Source: Candidatus Aalborgicola lynettensis (GTDB lineage: Bacteria; Pseudomonadota; Gammaproteobacteria; Burkholderiales; Burkholderiaceae_C). From it: a stretch of DNA of 64,000 nt. The notes below the pieces were generated by a model. That model worked only from the letters and a program-made list of their open reading frames with translations. It was not told the origin of the DNA and did no database searches. The translations under genes were made by a program, and so were the position numbers. Location: positions 1 to 64,000 of the forward strand of contig JADJZE010000008.1 in assembly GCA_016719405.1 (NCBI GenBank), written 5' to 3'. Shown here piece after piece: positions 18,864 through 28,879 of the stretch; positions within the stretch are counted from its first letter, which is position 1, and every line of letters starts with the position of its first letter.

Positions 18864-20638
18864 GCCCCCATCCCAAACCCGCGGCCAAAACACCGTTTAC
18901 CGGCCCCCTGCATTGGCGCAATCTGGTTGAGTGGATGCGCCAGGACGGCGTGATCTCCGATGAAGAGGCACAGCGTACCGTAGCCCGTTGCGCGCAAGCT
19001 GAGAGTGCGCAGCATCCACTGGTGCGCCTGGCCAACGTGTCGCTGCGCCGTGTGTCCGATGGCAAGCCGCTGGACATGGAAATGCTCACCCAGTGGTTGG
19101 CCACGCGCGCGGGGCTGAATTACTTGCGTATCGACCCGCTCAAGGTGGATGTGGGCAAGGTGGCCGACGCCATTGGTGCGGCCTACGCCGAGCGGCACAA
19201 GATTTTGCCGGTGCAGGTGAATCCGTCGGAGGTGACCGTGGCCACGGCCGAGCCTTTTGTGACGGGTTGGATTGACGAGGTGGAGCGCCAGTCGCGCCGG
19301 CGCGTGCGCCTGGTGGTGGCGAGTCCGGTTGAAATTCACCGTTACACGGCGGAGTTTTACGCGCTGGCCAAATCCGTGCGCACGGCGGCCAAGACGGGCA
19401 GCAACAACGGCGCCAGCTTTGAGCAACTGGTGGAACTGGGCAAGACCAACCGCCAGCTCGACGCCAACGACCAGGGCGTGGTGCAGGTGGTGGATTGGCT
19501 TTGGCAATACGCGTTCGATCAGCGTGCCAGCGACATCCACCTGGAACCCCGGCGCGAGCAGGGCGTGATCCGCTTTCGCATCGACGGTGTGCTGCACCCG
19601 GTGTATCAGATGCCCATGGGCGTGCTCAACGCCATGACGGCGCGCATCAAGCTGCTGGGGCGCATGGACATCATCGAAAAACGCCGCCCGCAGGATGGCC
19701 GCATCAAAACGCGCAACCCGCGTGGCGACGAGATCGAAATGCGTATTTCCACGCTGCCCACCGCCTTTGGCGAAAAGATGGTGATGCGTATTTTTGACCC
19801 CGACAACGCGGTCAAGGATTTGGACGCGCTGGGCTTTTCTAGCCACGACGCCGCGCGCTGGGAAGAACTGGTCAAGCGCCCGCACGGCATCATTCTGGTC
19901 ACTGGCCCCACCGGTTCCGGCAAGACCACCACGCTGTACTCCACGCTCAAGCGCGTGGCCACTGAAGAGGTCAACGTGAGCACGGTGGAAGACCCGATTG
20001 AGATGATCGAGCCGTCCTTCAACCAGACCCAGGTGCAGACGCAGCTGGACTTTGGCTTTCCACAGGGGCTGCGCGCGCTGATGCGCCAGGACCCCGACAT
20101 CATCATGGTGGGCGAGATCCGTGACCAGGAAACCGCTGACATGGCGGTGCAAGCCGCACTCACCGGGCACCTGGTGTTTTCTACCCTGCACACCAACGAT
20201 GCGCCCTCGGCGGTCACGCGCCTGATGGAGCTGGGCGTGCCGCCGTATCTGATTAATGCCACCTTGTTGGGCGTACTGGCCCAGCGCCTGGTGCGCACGC
20301 TGTGCAAGCAGTGCCGTGTGCGGGACGAAGAAACGCCGCGAGAAACCTTGTGCGAATTTATCAAGCCCTGGCAGATCAATGGCGGCTACAAGCCCTACCA
20401 GCCGGTGGGCTGTGTGGACTGCCGCATGACCGGCTTCATGGGGCGCATGGGCCTTTACGAACTGTTGGTGGTCACCGAGGATTTCAAGGCCTGTGTGGTG
20501 AACGACGCCAATATCGATACCCTGCGCAAGCAGGCGGTGGCAGACGGCATGCGCCCCCTGCGCCTGGCCGGTGCGCTGCGGGTGGCGCAGGGGCAAACGG
20601 TCATGGCAGAGGTGCTGGTGGCAACACCACCTTTGTGA
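18860..20638 (+). CDS. GspE/PilB-type secretion or pilus ATPase
   Basis: 592 residues from the ATG overlapping the previous stop. An N-terminal T2SSE-N-like domain is followed by the catalytic core: Walker A G-P-T-G-S-G-K-T-T-T (about residue 349), an Asp box V-E-D-P-I-E, Walker B V-G-E-I-R-D-Q-E-T and the His box L-H-T-N-D-A. A zinc module with C-x-x-C pairs (C-K-Q-C, C-V-D-C) sits between core and C-terminus, as in GspE/PilB. These hexameric ATPases drive type II secretion or type IV pilus extension from the cytoplasmic membrane face. No other gsp or pil gene is nearby, so it is an orphan whose partner machine is elsewhere. Confidence 0.85.
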   Translation: MSPHPKPAAKTPFTGPLHWRNLVEWMRQDGVISDEEAQRTVARCAQAESAQHPLVRLANVSLRRVSDGKPLDMEMLTQWLATRAGLNYLRIDPLKVDVGKVADAIGAAYAERHKILPVQVNPSEVTVATAEPFVTGWIDEVERQSRRRVRLVVASPVEIHRYTAEFYALAKSVRTAAKTGSNNGASFEQLVELGKTNRQLDANDQGVVQVVDWLWQYAFDQRASDIHLEPRREQGVIRFRIDGVLHPVYQMPMGVLNAMTARIKLLGRMDIIEKRRPQDGRIKTRNPRGDEIEMRISTLPTAFGEKMVMRIFDPDNAVKDLDALGFSSHDAARWEELVKRPHGIILVTGPTGSGKTTTLYSTLKRVATEEVNVSTVEDPIEMIEPSFNQTQVQTQLDFGFPQGLRALMRQDPDIIMVGEIRDQETADMAVQAALTGHLVFSTLHTNDAPSAVTRLMELGVPPYLINATLLGVLAQRLVRTLCKQCRVRDEETPRETLCEFIKPWQINGGYKPYQPVGCVDCRMTGFMGRMGLYELLVVTEDFKACVVNDANIDTLRKQAVADGMRPLRLAGALRVAQGQTVMAEVLVATPPL

Positions 20639-20650
20639 GCCGATGTTCCG

Positions 20651-21205
20651 CTACCCCGCCAGCAGCTTGTGCACCAAATCCCCCGTGGTGCTGGACTGGT
20701 ATTTGCGCATGAGCCGCGCGCGGTAAATTTCCACCGTGCGGTGGCTGATGGCCAGTGCCTTGCCAATTTGTTTGCTGGTCAGGCCCTGCATCAGGTGGGC
20801 GGCTACCTCGCGTTCGCGGGCGGTGAGTTCGGCCTTGACCACGCGCCGGGCGCTGAGGTCTTCAAAACTCCAAATGCCGGCCTCGTGCGGCGCCTCGCGG
20901 TTCAGCGCGCGCCCTGTCACGTGGCACCAGAAGGTTTCGCCCCTGTGGCGGCCGTCCAGGCGGCGCATGATGCGGTCGTCGGCGTAGGTGCCGTTGCGGT
21001 TGAGGATGGGGCCGATACGTGCGCCGGTGCGCTCAAACTCGTCGGCACTGGGGTACAGCACCTGAAATGACTGGCCGATGAGCTGCTCGCGTGTGGTGCC
21101 AAAGATGTCGCACAGGTGCTGGTTGCAGTCCAATATGCTGCGGTTGCGCGACAGCGCCAGGCCTACAGGAGCCAGGTCGAATGCGAGGCGGTAGTCGATA
21201 TCCAT
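20651..21205 (-). CDS. PAS-LuxR transcriptional regulator
   Basis: 184 residues. An N-terminal PAS domain (F-D-L-A-P-V-G-L-A-L-S-R-N-R through a W-C-H-V-T-G-R-A segment) is followed by a LuxR/FixJ helix-turn-helix (L-T-A-R-E-R-E-V-A, L-T-S-K-Q-I-G-K-A-L, S-H-R-T-V-E-I-Y). There is no receiver domain, so it probably senses a ligand or redox signal directly through PAS. It is divergent from the CoA-transferase genes and convergent with the secretion ATPase. Control of the CoA-transferase operon through the dyad at 21291-21316 is an inference from position. Confidence 0.85.
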   Translation of the reverse strand: MDIDYRLAFDLAPVGLALSRNRSILDCNQHLCDIFGTTREQLIGQSFQVLYPSADEFERTGARIGPILNRNGTYADDRIMRRLDGRHRGETFWCHVTGRALNREAPHEAGIWSFEDLSARRVVKAELTAREREVAAHLMQGLTSKQIGKALAISHRTVEIYRARLMRKYQSSTTGDLVHKLLAG

Positions 21206-21224
21206 ATTTCCTTGCGGGTTAGAC

Positions 21225-21256
21225 CAATCGCACTAGCGATGTGCTCTGACCCCAAC
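21225..21256 (+). repeat. Direct repeat upstream of CoA-transferase subunit A
   Basis: About 32 bases ending in ATGTGCTCTGACCCCAAC. A second copy with the last 18 bases identical lies at 22065-22097, upstream of subunit B. Confidence 0.6.
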
Positions 21257-21290
21257 TGATTTTGGTTCTCTGCGGGTTTGGCTTTACGAA

Positions 21291-21316
21291 ATACTACGTA
21301 TGCAGATAAGTAGTAT
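21291..21316. promoter_or_regulatory. Inverted repeat, candidate LuxR-type operator
   Basis: ATACTAC and GTAGTAT are exact inverted heptamers separated by 12 bases, about 40 bases upstream of the CoA-transferase subunit A start and between it and the divergent PAS-LuxR gene. Position and symmetry suit an activator site; the assignment is inference. Confidence 0.5.
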
Positions 21317-21354
21317 CGTACGGTTATTCACTTTTTCTAATGGAGAGCGGTGCA

Positions 21355-22047
21355 ATGAACAAGTTGTATCCCAGCGCCCAGGCGGCGCTTGAGGGCATCG
21401 TCCACGACGGGCAGTTGCTGGCTGTAGGTGGCTTTGGCCTGTGCGGCATTCCCGAGGCACTGATCGATGCGCTCAAGGACAGCGGCGTCAAGGGGCTGAC
21501 GGTGATCTCCAACAACGCCGGAGTCGATGGCTTTGGCCTGGGCAAGTTGCTCGAAACACGCCAGATTAAAAAAATGATTTCCAGCTACGTGGGCGAAAAC
21601 AAGGAGTTTGAGCGGCAGTACCTCTCCGGTGAATTGCAGCTCGAATTTACGCCCCAGGGCACGCTGGCCGAGAAGCTGCGCGCTGGTGGTGCCGGTATTC
21701 CGGCGTTTTTTACGCGTACCGGCGTGGGCACCATGGTGGCCGAGGGCAAGGAGTTGCGCGAGTTTGATGGTGAGATTTACGTCATGGAACACGCACTGGT
21801 GCCCGAGGTGGCACTGGTCAAGGCACACCGCGCGGACAAGTCGGGCAATCTGCAGTTTCGCCTGACGGCGCGCAACTTCAACCCGGCGGCGGCCATGGCG
21901 GGCAAGATTTGTGTGGTGGAGGTGGAAGAGGTGGTGGAAGTGGGCGACATGGTGCCCGACCAGGTGCATTTGCCTGGCATTTATGTGCACCGCATCGTGC
22001 ATAACCCCCATCCCGAGAAGCGTATCGAGAAACGCACCATTCGATAA
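21355..22047 (+). CDS. 3-oxoacid CoA-transferase, subunit A
   Basis: 230 residues from ATG 21355, which has GGAGAG about 9 bases upstream (an earlier in-frame start at 21340 lacks this). It has the subunit A glycine loop V-G-G-F-G-L-C-G-I-P-E and the conserved F-F-T-R-T-G-V-G-T. Together with subunit B it moves CoA from succinyl-CoA (or acetyl-CoA) to acetoacetate or another 3-oxoacid, feeding ketone-body or aromatic degradation. It lies 70 bases upstream of subunit B and behind a dyad likely recognised by the divergent PAS-LuxR regulator. ScoA or PcaI/AtoD type cannot be told apart here. Confidence 0.88.
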   Translation: MNKLYPSAQAALEGIVHDGQLLAVGGFGLCGIPEALIDALKDSGVKGLTVISNNAGVDGFGLGKLLETRQIKKMISSYVGENKEFERQYLSGELQLEFTPQGTLAEKLRAGGAGIPAFFTRTGVGTMVAEGKELREFDGEIYVMEHALVPEVALVKAHRADKSGNLQFRLTARNFNPAAAMAGKICVVEVEEVVEVGDMVPDQVHLPGIYVHRIVHNPHPEKRIEKRTIR

Positions 22048-22064
22048 ATTTTGTAGGTGCGGAC

Positions 22065-22097
22065 CACTGCGTGCAGCGCATGTGCTCTGACCCCAAC
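22065..22097 (+). repeat. Direct repeat upstream of CoA-transferase subunit B
   Basis: Second copy of the element at 21225-21256; ATGTGCTCTGACCCCAAC is identical in both. It sits about 20 bases upstream of the subunit B start. Confidence 0.6.
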
Positions 22098-22117
22098 GCA
22101 TTAACAGGAGTTTGATC

Positions 22118-22759
22118 ATGGCCTGGACTCAAGACCAAATGGCAGCCCGTGCGGCACAGGAACTGGAAGACGGCTTTTACGTCAACTTGGGCATCGGCAT
22201 TCCCACGCTGGTGGCCAACTTTGTGCCCAGCGACAAAGAGGTGTGGCTGCAAAGCGAGAACGGCATGCTGGGTATTGGTCCGTTCCCCACGGAAGACGAG
22301 GTGGACGCTGATCTGATCAACGCTGGCAAGCAGACGGTGACCACGCTCAAGGGCTCCAGCATTTTTGGCAGCCACGAGAGTTTTGCCATGATCCGTGGCG
22401 GCAAGATCAATCTGTCCATTTTGGGGGCCATGCAGGTCAGCGAACGGGGTGACCTGGCCAACTGGATGATCCCCGGCAAAATGGTCAAGGGCATGGGGGG
22501 CGCCATGGACCTGGTGGCCGGGGTGAAGCGTGTGGTTGTGCTGATGGAGCACGTGGCCAAAAAGAAAGACGGCACCATTGACCTGAAAATTTTGCCGCAA
22601 TGCACCTTGCCACTAACTGGTGTGGGGGTGGTGGATCGCATCATTACGGATCTGGCGGTGATGGACGTCACGCCGCTGGGCCTGAAAGTGGTGGAGCTGG
22701 CACCCGGGGAAACCCTGGCCGATGTGCAGGCAAAAACGGGGGTTCCACTGGTCGGGTGA
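22118..22759 (+). CDS. 3-oxoacid CoA-transferase, subunit B
   Basis: 213 residues from ATG 22118 with AGGAG about 8 bases upstream. It shows the family motif G-I-G-I-P-T-L-V-A and the catalytic glutamate in the conserved S-E-N-G-M-L-G segment, which forms the glutamyl-CoA intermediate. It is the partner of the preceding subunit A gene, making the usual heteromeric enzyme. No frame damage. Confidence 0.9.
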   Translation: MAWTQDQMAARAAQELEDGFYVNLGIGIPTLVANFVPSDKEVWLQSENGMLGIGPFPTEDEVDADLINAGKQTVTTLKGSSIFGSHESFAMIRGGKINLSILGAMQVSERGDLANWMIPGKMVKGMGGAMDLVAGVKRVVVLMEHVAKKKDGTIDLKILPQCTLPLTGVGVVDRIITDLAVMDVTPLGLKVVELAPGETLADVQAKTGVPLVG

Positions 22760-22808
22760 ATGCCGTTATCTACGGGTAAGATAGCCCGAAACTTAACCCG
22801 GAGAGACA

Positions 22809-23312
22809 ATGTCCAGAGCCCTTAAATTTCTCGCGTTCATCTACTTCGTGGTTTTTCTGACGACGGGTGCCTTCATGGTGCTGATCGTCAACGCCGATGA
22901 GGGCTCTGCTCCTTGGATTGCGCTTTTGGCACGCAACCACGGTATTGTTTTCGTGTGGCACTTGGCCTGCTGGATGACCTTGGGCATGTTTTCCAACTAT
23001 TACTGGGATTTGTTCAACATGGGCCGTGGCCTGGACGCCGTGCAGGTGGAACGTATTGTGTTGCCCCTGCTGGTGTCGCCGATCGTTTTTTACCCCACCT
23101 ACAACCTGTGGTTGTCGAGCAGTTCGCAAAGTTACATCCTGTTTGAGGTCATTGCCTTTCAAAGCGGATTTTTTTGGCAGGCATTGTTTACCAAAGCCAA
23201 ACCAATGGAGCAGGCAGCCGTCATTCCATGGTCGGTGAACAACGGTGGTGCGCGCGCTGCTGCTGCAAAAGCCGGGGTGACGCAGGTCGCAGGTGCCGAA
23301 GTCGTACGCTAA
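22809..23312 (+). CDS. Unknown inner-membrane protein
   Basis: 167 residues with three or four predicted membrane helices (F-L-A-F-I-Y-F-V-V-F-L at the start, I-V-F-V-W-H-L-A, then I-V-L-P-L-L-V-S-P-I-V-F-Y) and a soluble Ala-rich C-terminal tail. I do not recognise the family. It starts 49 bases after the CoA-transferase gene, behind GGAGAG, and could be co-transcribed with it. Confidence 0.65.
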   Translation: MSRALKFLAFIYFVVFLTTGAFMVLIVNADEGSAPWIALLARNHGIVFVWHLACWMTLGMFSNYYWDLFNMGRGLDAVQVERIVLPLLVSPIVFYPTYNLWLSSSSQSYILFEVIAFQSGFFWQALFTKAKPMEQAAVIPWSVNNGGARAAAAKAGVTQVAGAEVVR

Positions 23313-23474
23313 TCGGCATCTGTTCGGGGGTGTTGTGGACGCAAGTCAGCGCCCAACAGACTGGTGGCTGGTTTGTTGTTGGTGGTTTATTCGCCAGAAT
23401 TTGCTGCTTGCCTAACAATATTCCGGTGCGATACTGGGCGCTAGTGATGGGAATTCTCGCCTACACTTGAGCTT

Positions 23475-24104
23475 ATGCCACGCTATAACGCACCCTTCGA
23501 AATCCACGTTCACGGTCAGGTGCCTTTGCGCACAGATATTCGGTTTGAGCAACTGCAAGACGTACTGAAGCCGCTTTGGAAGTACGCTGGGGCACGCTCC
23601 TTGGCCGATGGCGCTGGCAGTTCTTATAGCGACGAGCCGGGTATTAAATTTGATGCGCAAGAGCATTTGCTGCAAATGTGCTGGACAGTCGCTGGTGACC
23701 ACGACTTTCGCCAGGCACTCGACGAAATGTGCATGAATCTCAATGACGTTGCCGTCGCAGGTGCTGCCATCGAGGTTACCTTTTATGACGCCGACTTTGA
23801 TGAAGAAGAGCAAGATGTCGATGCTGAATCACGCGATGATTTCTTGATGCTGTTTGTTGGCCCTAATCCTGCTGCCATCATGCAGGTACAACGCGATTTG
23901 CTGGTGCAGGATGTGGTGAGCCTTATGGAACGCCATTTTGATGGTGCTGAGCTGGGTGGGGTCGTCGCAGAGGTCGATAAATTGTTTACCCAGCGTTTTG
24001 ATGCACTCGTCAATTCGCTGGCCATTGGCAAGCCGCCTTCGGGTCCCGGTGGTGGGCACGGTGGTGGCCACGGTGGTGGGCGCAAGCCGCGGCATTTGCA
24101 TTAG
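23475..24104 (+). CDS. Unknown protein with a Gly-His-rich tail
   Basis: 209 residues. The body is acidic with no signal peptide and no membrane helix, and looks like a conserved Burkholderiales hypothetical protein, perhaps cytosolic. The last 25 residues are G-G-G-H-G-G-G-H-G-G-G-R, a flexible, potentially metal-binding tail. It lies between an inner-membrane protein and an HD-GYP phosphodiesterase on the same strand, without overlap. Function unknown. Confidence 0.6.
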   Translation: MPRYNAPFEIHVHGQVPLRTDIRFEQLQDVLKPLWKYAGARSLADGAGSSYSDEPGIKFDAQEHLLQMCWTVAGDHDFRQALDEMCMNLNDVAVAGAAIEVTFYDADFDEEEQDVDAESRDDFLMLFVGPNPAAIMQVQRDLLVQDVVSLMERHFDGAELGGVVAEVDKLFTQRFDALVNSLAIGKPPSGPGGGHGGGHGGGRKPRHLH

Positions 24105-24212
24105 CCGTACCGCTGGTGAGCGCGGGAGTCCGAGCTGGGCTAAACTGGGTCCAAGCGCACCCGCGTCTTTGACCTCCGGTTTCTCTGTTTTTGAATCCGT
24201 TACCAGACTGAC

Positions 24213-25451
24213 ATGCTCAAAAAAATTCGTGTAGACCAATTAACGCTGGGTATGCATCTGAAGGAGTTTTGCGGCTCGTGGATGGAACATCCGTTCTGGC
24301 GAACGGGCTTTGTCATTGTGGATCCCAAAGATATTACTGCGGTGCTCGCAAGCAGCATCAAGGAAGTCTGGATTGATGTTGGCAAGGGTTTGGATGTGCC
24401 GATTGGTCAACCTGCCATTACCGAAGCGGAGTCGGACGCGCAGGTGGATACCGAGCTTCGCCAGGCCGATGCCGCAAAACGCGATGTGGCCCCGGTGTCG
24501 ACCGCCGTGGAACTGGAGCGCGCTGCAAAGATCTGTGCCCAATCCAAACAGGCCGTGATTTCCATGTTTCAGGAAGCCCGGATGGGCAAGGCGGTAGACA
24601 CCGGTGGTGCACGGAAACTGGTAGAGGAAATTTCGGATTCGGTGGCCCGTAATCCTGGTGCCCTAATCAGCTTGGCGCGCCTGAAAACGGTGGACGATTA
24701 CACCTACATGCATTCGGTCGCTGTGTGCGCCATGATGGTTGGCCTGGCCAAGCAGTTGGGCCTGGATGAAGAACAAACGCGCCAAGCTGGCATGGCGGGT
24801 TTGATGCATGATCTGGGCAAGGCGTTGATGCCTATGGATGTGCTGAACAAACCGGGCAAGCTGACCGATGCCGAGTTCGCCATCATCAAGTCCCACCCGG
24901 TGGAGGGGCACCGCTTGTTGCTGACAGGGCAGGACGTTGATCCACTGGTGCTGGATGTATGTTTGCACCACCATGAAAAAACCGATGGTTCGGGTTATCC
25001 CAAAGGCCTCAAGGGCGACGAAATCAGCCTGTTTGCCAAGATGGGCGCGGTGTGTGACGTGTATGACGCCATTACATCGAATCGCCCCTACAAAAGTGGC
25101 TGGGATCCGGCGGAGTCGTTGCGGAAAATGGCCGAGTGGGCCAACGGCCATTTCGACGGCAAAGTATTCCAAGCCTTTGTGAAAAGTCTGGGTATTTACC
25201 CCATCGGGTCTTTGGTCAAGCTGACATCCGGGCGTCTGGGGGTGGTGGTTTCGCAATCTGGCAAGTCTTTGACCACACCGTGTGTGAAGGTTTTTTATTC
25301 CACCAAGTCCAGCATGCGCATTGTTCCGGAAGTGATTGATTTGTCGGGCGCGGGCTGCACCGAGAAAATTGTCAGCCGGGAAGACCCGGCCAAATGGCGC
25401 TTTGCGGATCTCAATTCCTTGTGGTCTGGTCTGCTGGGAACAAATGCATAA
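24213..25451 (+). CDS. HD-GYP cyclic-di-GMP phosphodiesterase with DUF3391 domain
   Basis: 412 residues. An N-terminal DUF3391-like domain (K-K-I-R-V-D-Q-L-T-L-G-M) precedes an HD-GYP domain with the metal-binding H-D in L-M-H-D-L-G-K-A, C-L-H-H-H-E-K-T-D-G-S-G-Y-P-K-G and the following D-V-Y-D-A-I-T. The family hydrolyses cyclic di-GMP to GMP via pGpG and controls motility and biofilm. The signature residues are all present, so it is probably active. A terminator follows at 25493-25533. Confidence 0.88.
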   Translation: MLKKIRVDQLTLGMHLKEFCGSWMEHPFWRTGFVIVDPKDITAVLASSIKEVWIDVGKGLDVPIGQPAITEAESDAQVDTELRQADAAKRDVAPVSTAVELERAAKICAQSKQAVISMFQEARMGKAVDTGGARKLVEEISDSVARNPGALISLARLKTVDDYTYMHSVAVCAMMVGLAKQLGLDEEQTRQAGMAGLMHDLGKALMPMDVLNKPGKLTDAEFAIIKSHPVEGHRLLLTGQDVDPLVLDVCLHHHEKTDGSGYPKGLKGDEISLFAKMGAVCDVYDAITSNRPYKSGWDPAESLRKMAEWANGHFDGKVFQAFVKSLGIYPIGSLVKLTSGRLGVVVSQSGKSLTTPCVKVFYSTKSSMRIVPEVIDLSGAGCTEKIVSREDPAKWRFADLNSLWSGLLGTNA

Positions 25452-25456
25452 AAATT

Positions 25457-25501
25457 GCCATTTACGCTCGTCCAGTCTGCGTGAGTAGCTATAAAAAAAG
25501 G
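25457..25501 (+). repeat. 57-nt dispersed repeat, copy 5 (partial, intergenic)
   Basis: GCCA...GCTCGTCC...GCGTGAGTAGCTATAAAAAAAGG in direct orientation. Its right end runs into the terminator stem that follows. Confidence 0.5.
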
Positions 25502-25533
25502 AGCGAACGCGGTATGCGTTGGCTCCCTTTTTA
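25493..25533. terminator. Bidirectional Rho-independent terminator
   Basis: AAAAAGGAGCGAACGC pairs with GCGTTGGCTCCCTTTTT with a short loop. A-tract and T-tract on the two sides serve both the HD-GYP gene and the convergent acyl-CoA dehydrogenase gene. Confidence 0.8.
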
Positions 25534-25561
25534 TGGGTAGTGCCGTGTGTGTTGACGGAAC

Positions 25562-26836
<1,275 letters not shown>

Positions 26837-26871
26837 AATTTCTCCGGGTGGTTATTGCACAAAAATGGGGG

Positions 26872-27957
26872 TCAGGCTTGTTGGGCGAATTTCCAGGCCA
26901 GTTGAGCCATGGGGCGGGCACCCGCGCCCGAGGCCACGGCCTGGGCACTCGATGCCGTACCGGCTTCTACCCGTTTGGCGATGCCCTGCAAGATGGCCGC
27001 AATACGGAACATGTTGTAGGCCATATAGAAGTTCCATTCGGCCTTGAGTTGCTCGGGGGTAGCGAGGCCTGTGCGTTCGCAGTACAGGTGGATGTACTCT
27101 TGCTCACTCGGGATGCCGAGTTCCGCCAGATTGAGCCCGCCAATGCCGCGAAAGCCACCGGGGGGAATGTGCCAGGTCATGCAGTGGTAACTGAAATCCG
27201 CCAGGGGGTGGCCTAGAGTGGATAACTCCCAGTCCAGTACCGCAATGACTTTGGGTTGCGTGGCGTCGAACATCAGGTTGTCCAGCCGGTAGTCCCCGTG
27301 CACGATGCTGACCATGGTGTCGTCGCGCGCCATGGTCGGGATATTGCGCGGCAGCCACTCCATCAACTGGTCCATCTCCGCAATGGGCTGGGTGATGGAG
27401 GCCACGTATTGTTTGCTCCAGCGTCCAATTTGGCGTTCAAAATAGTTGCCGGGTTTGCCGTAACCGGCCAGGCCGCGTTCGGCGAACTTGACCGTGTGCA
27501 GTGCGGCAATGACGCGGTTCATTTCGTTGTAATACACGCCGCGCTGTGCGGGTTCCATGCCCGGAAGGGACTGGTCCCACAGCACACGACCTTGCATGTA
27601 CTCCATGACATAAAAGGCGCGCCCAATGACCGATTCGTCTTCGCACAGGCAGTACATGTGGGGTACGGGTACGTCCGTATCCTGCAGCCCCCGCATGACG
27701 GCAAACTCCCGCTCCACCGCATGTGCCGATGGCAGCAGCTTGGCCACGGGGCCTGGTTTGGCGCGCATCACGTAACTTTTACCCGGTGTATTGAGTTTGT
27801 AGGTGGGATTGGATTGGCCACCTTTGAACATTTCCACAGACAGTGGGCCGGCAAAACCGGGCAGATTGGCGTCGAGCCAGGTGCTCAGGGCATCAAGATC
27901 GATGGTGTGTTGTCCGGACACTGGGCGTGTACCGACAAAATGGTCAAATTCGCTCAT
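26872..27957 (-). CDS. APH-family kinase, LvaA/ACAD10-like
   Basis: 361 residues. It has the aminoglycoside-phosphotransferase fold: catalytic loop I-V-H-G-D-Y-R-L-D-N-L and the metal-binding A-V-L-D-W-E-L, with an N-terminal G-G-Q-S-N-P-T-Y nucleotide loop. Members next to acyl-CoA dehydrogenases are not antibiotic kinases; characterised relatives phosphorylate 4-hydroxyacyl-CoA. It is first of a two-gene unit with the dehydrogenase, and a Crp-type regulator gene lies upstream on the same strand with a 42-base gap. Confidence 0.82.
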   Translation of the reverse strand: MSEFDHFVGTRPVSGQHTIDLDALSTWLDANLPGFAGPLSVEMFKGGQSNPTYKLNTPGKSYVMRAKPGPVAKLLPSAHAVEREFAVMRGLQDTDVPVPHMYCLCEDESVIGRAFYVMEYMQGRVLWDQSLPGMEPAQRGVYYNEMNRVIAALHTVKFAERGLAGYGKPGNYFERQIGRWSKQYVASITQPIAEMDQLMEWLPRNIPTMARDDTMVSIVHGDYRLDNLMFDATQPKVIAVLDWELSTLGHPLADFSYHCMTWHIPPGGFRGIGGLNLAELGIPSEQEYIHLYCERTGLATPEQLKAEWNFYMAYNMFRIAAILQGIAKRVEAGTASSAQAVASGAGARPMAQLAWKFAQQA

Positions 27958-27999
27958 GGGAGGTCAGTGGTTGGGAGTAGTGGGGGGGAGGGGAAGTGG

Positions 28000-28719
28000 T
28001 CACACGTCGGCTTCAATGATGTGCATCAGCGCTTGGCGGTTGCGTATCACCAAACCCGCTTGCTCGATGCGAATAACGTCCTCGCGTTCCATGGATTTCA
28101 GCTCCTGGTTGACGCGCTGGCGTGAGGCACCCAGTAGTTGTGCCAATTCTTCTTGCGCCAGTTGCAAGCCAATACGCATTTCGCTGGCATCGCTCAGCGA
28201 TGGCACACCGTAGCTGCGCACCAGATGCAACAGCTGCTTGGCCAAGCGCGCGCGCAGGGGCAGGGTATTGAGGTCTTCCACCAGGCCGTAAAGTTGGCGA
28301 ATGCGCCTGGAATGCAGGCGTAAAAGTGCTTCGTACAGCTCCACATGCAAGGCCAGTATTTTTTTGAAATCGGCCTTGGCCACACACAGCACGGTGGTGT
28401 CCCCGTGGGCGTAGGCGTCGTGGGTGCGCCGGTCGCCGTCGAAGATGGACACATCGCCAAACCAGATACCCGGCTCCACGTAGGTGAGTGTGATCTGTTT
28501 GCCAGAAATCGATGTGGAGCTCACCCGCACGGCACCCTTGGCGCAGGCAATCCAGTCTTCTGGTGGTTCGCCACGGGCTGCGATCAGGTCGTCGTCTTTG
28601 TAACGTTTGACGTAGGCACATCGAAGTATGTCGTGTTTTAGCGACGGAGAGAGGGACGAAAACCAGCGACCGCTGTTGATTGCTGAACGTTCGTCAATGG
28701 TAAGAATAGGTTCGTCCAT
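28000..28719 (-). CDS. Crp/Fnr-family transcription regulator
   Basis: 239 residues. An N-terminal cyclic-nucleotide-binding-type beta-roll (I-T-L-T-Y-V-E-P-G-I-W-F-G-D-V-S-I-F-D-G) and dimer helix lead to a C-terminal winged helix (L-A-Q-E-E-L-A-Q-L-L-G-A-S-R-Q-R-V-N-Q-E-L). No cysteine cluster for an iron-sulfur site of the FNR type is visible. It is probably a local regulator of the kinase/dehydrogenase pair downstream and is divergent from the FimV-like gene. Confidence 0.82.
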   Translation of the reverse strand: MDEPILTIDERSAINSGRWFSSLSPSLKHDILRCAYVKRYKDDDLIAARGEPPEDWIACAKGAVRVSSTSISGKQITLTYVEPGIWFGDVSIFDGDRRTHDAYAHGDTTVLCVAKADFKKILALHVELYEALLRLHSRRIRQLYGLVEDLNTLPLRARLAKQLLHLVRSYGVPSLSDASEMRIGLQLAQEELAQLLGASRQRVNQELKSMEREDVIRIEQAGLVIRNRQALMHIIEADV

Positions 28720-28879
28720 AGTCTGTCCTTTGGGTGACTGTCGGTGTTGAAAGCGACGCTGTCATTGTCATGCGTTGCACGGCCGTGCACGCAAAATTTT
28801 GTCGCCTGTGCGTCTTGTGGTTCAATGGCTTATTGGAAAACTGCTTGGTGCTTGGCCTTGCGTAAAATTTTGCTAACCA

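Noticed and set aside
18575..20596. Long antisense open frame opposite the secretion ATPase
   Set aside because: Shadow of a strongly coding region; no plausible start signal.
26872..27957. Aminoglycoside resistance kinase
   Set aside because: The APH fold alone is not evidence of resistance; pairing with an acyl-CoA dehydrogenase points to the LvaA/ACAD10 group.
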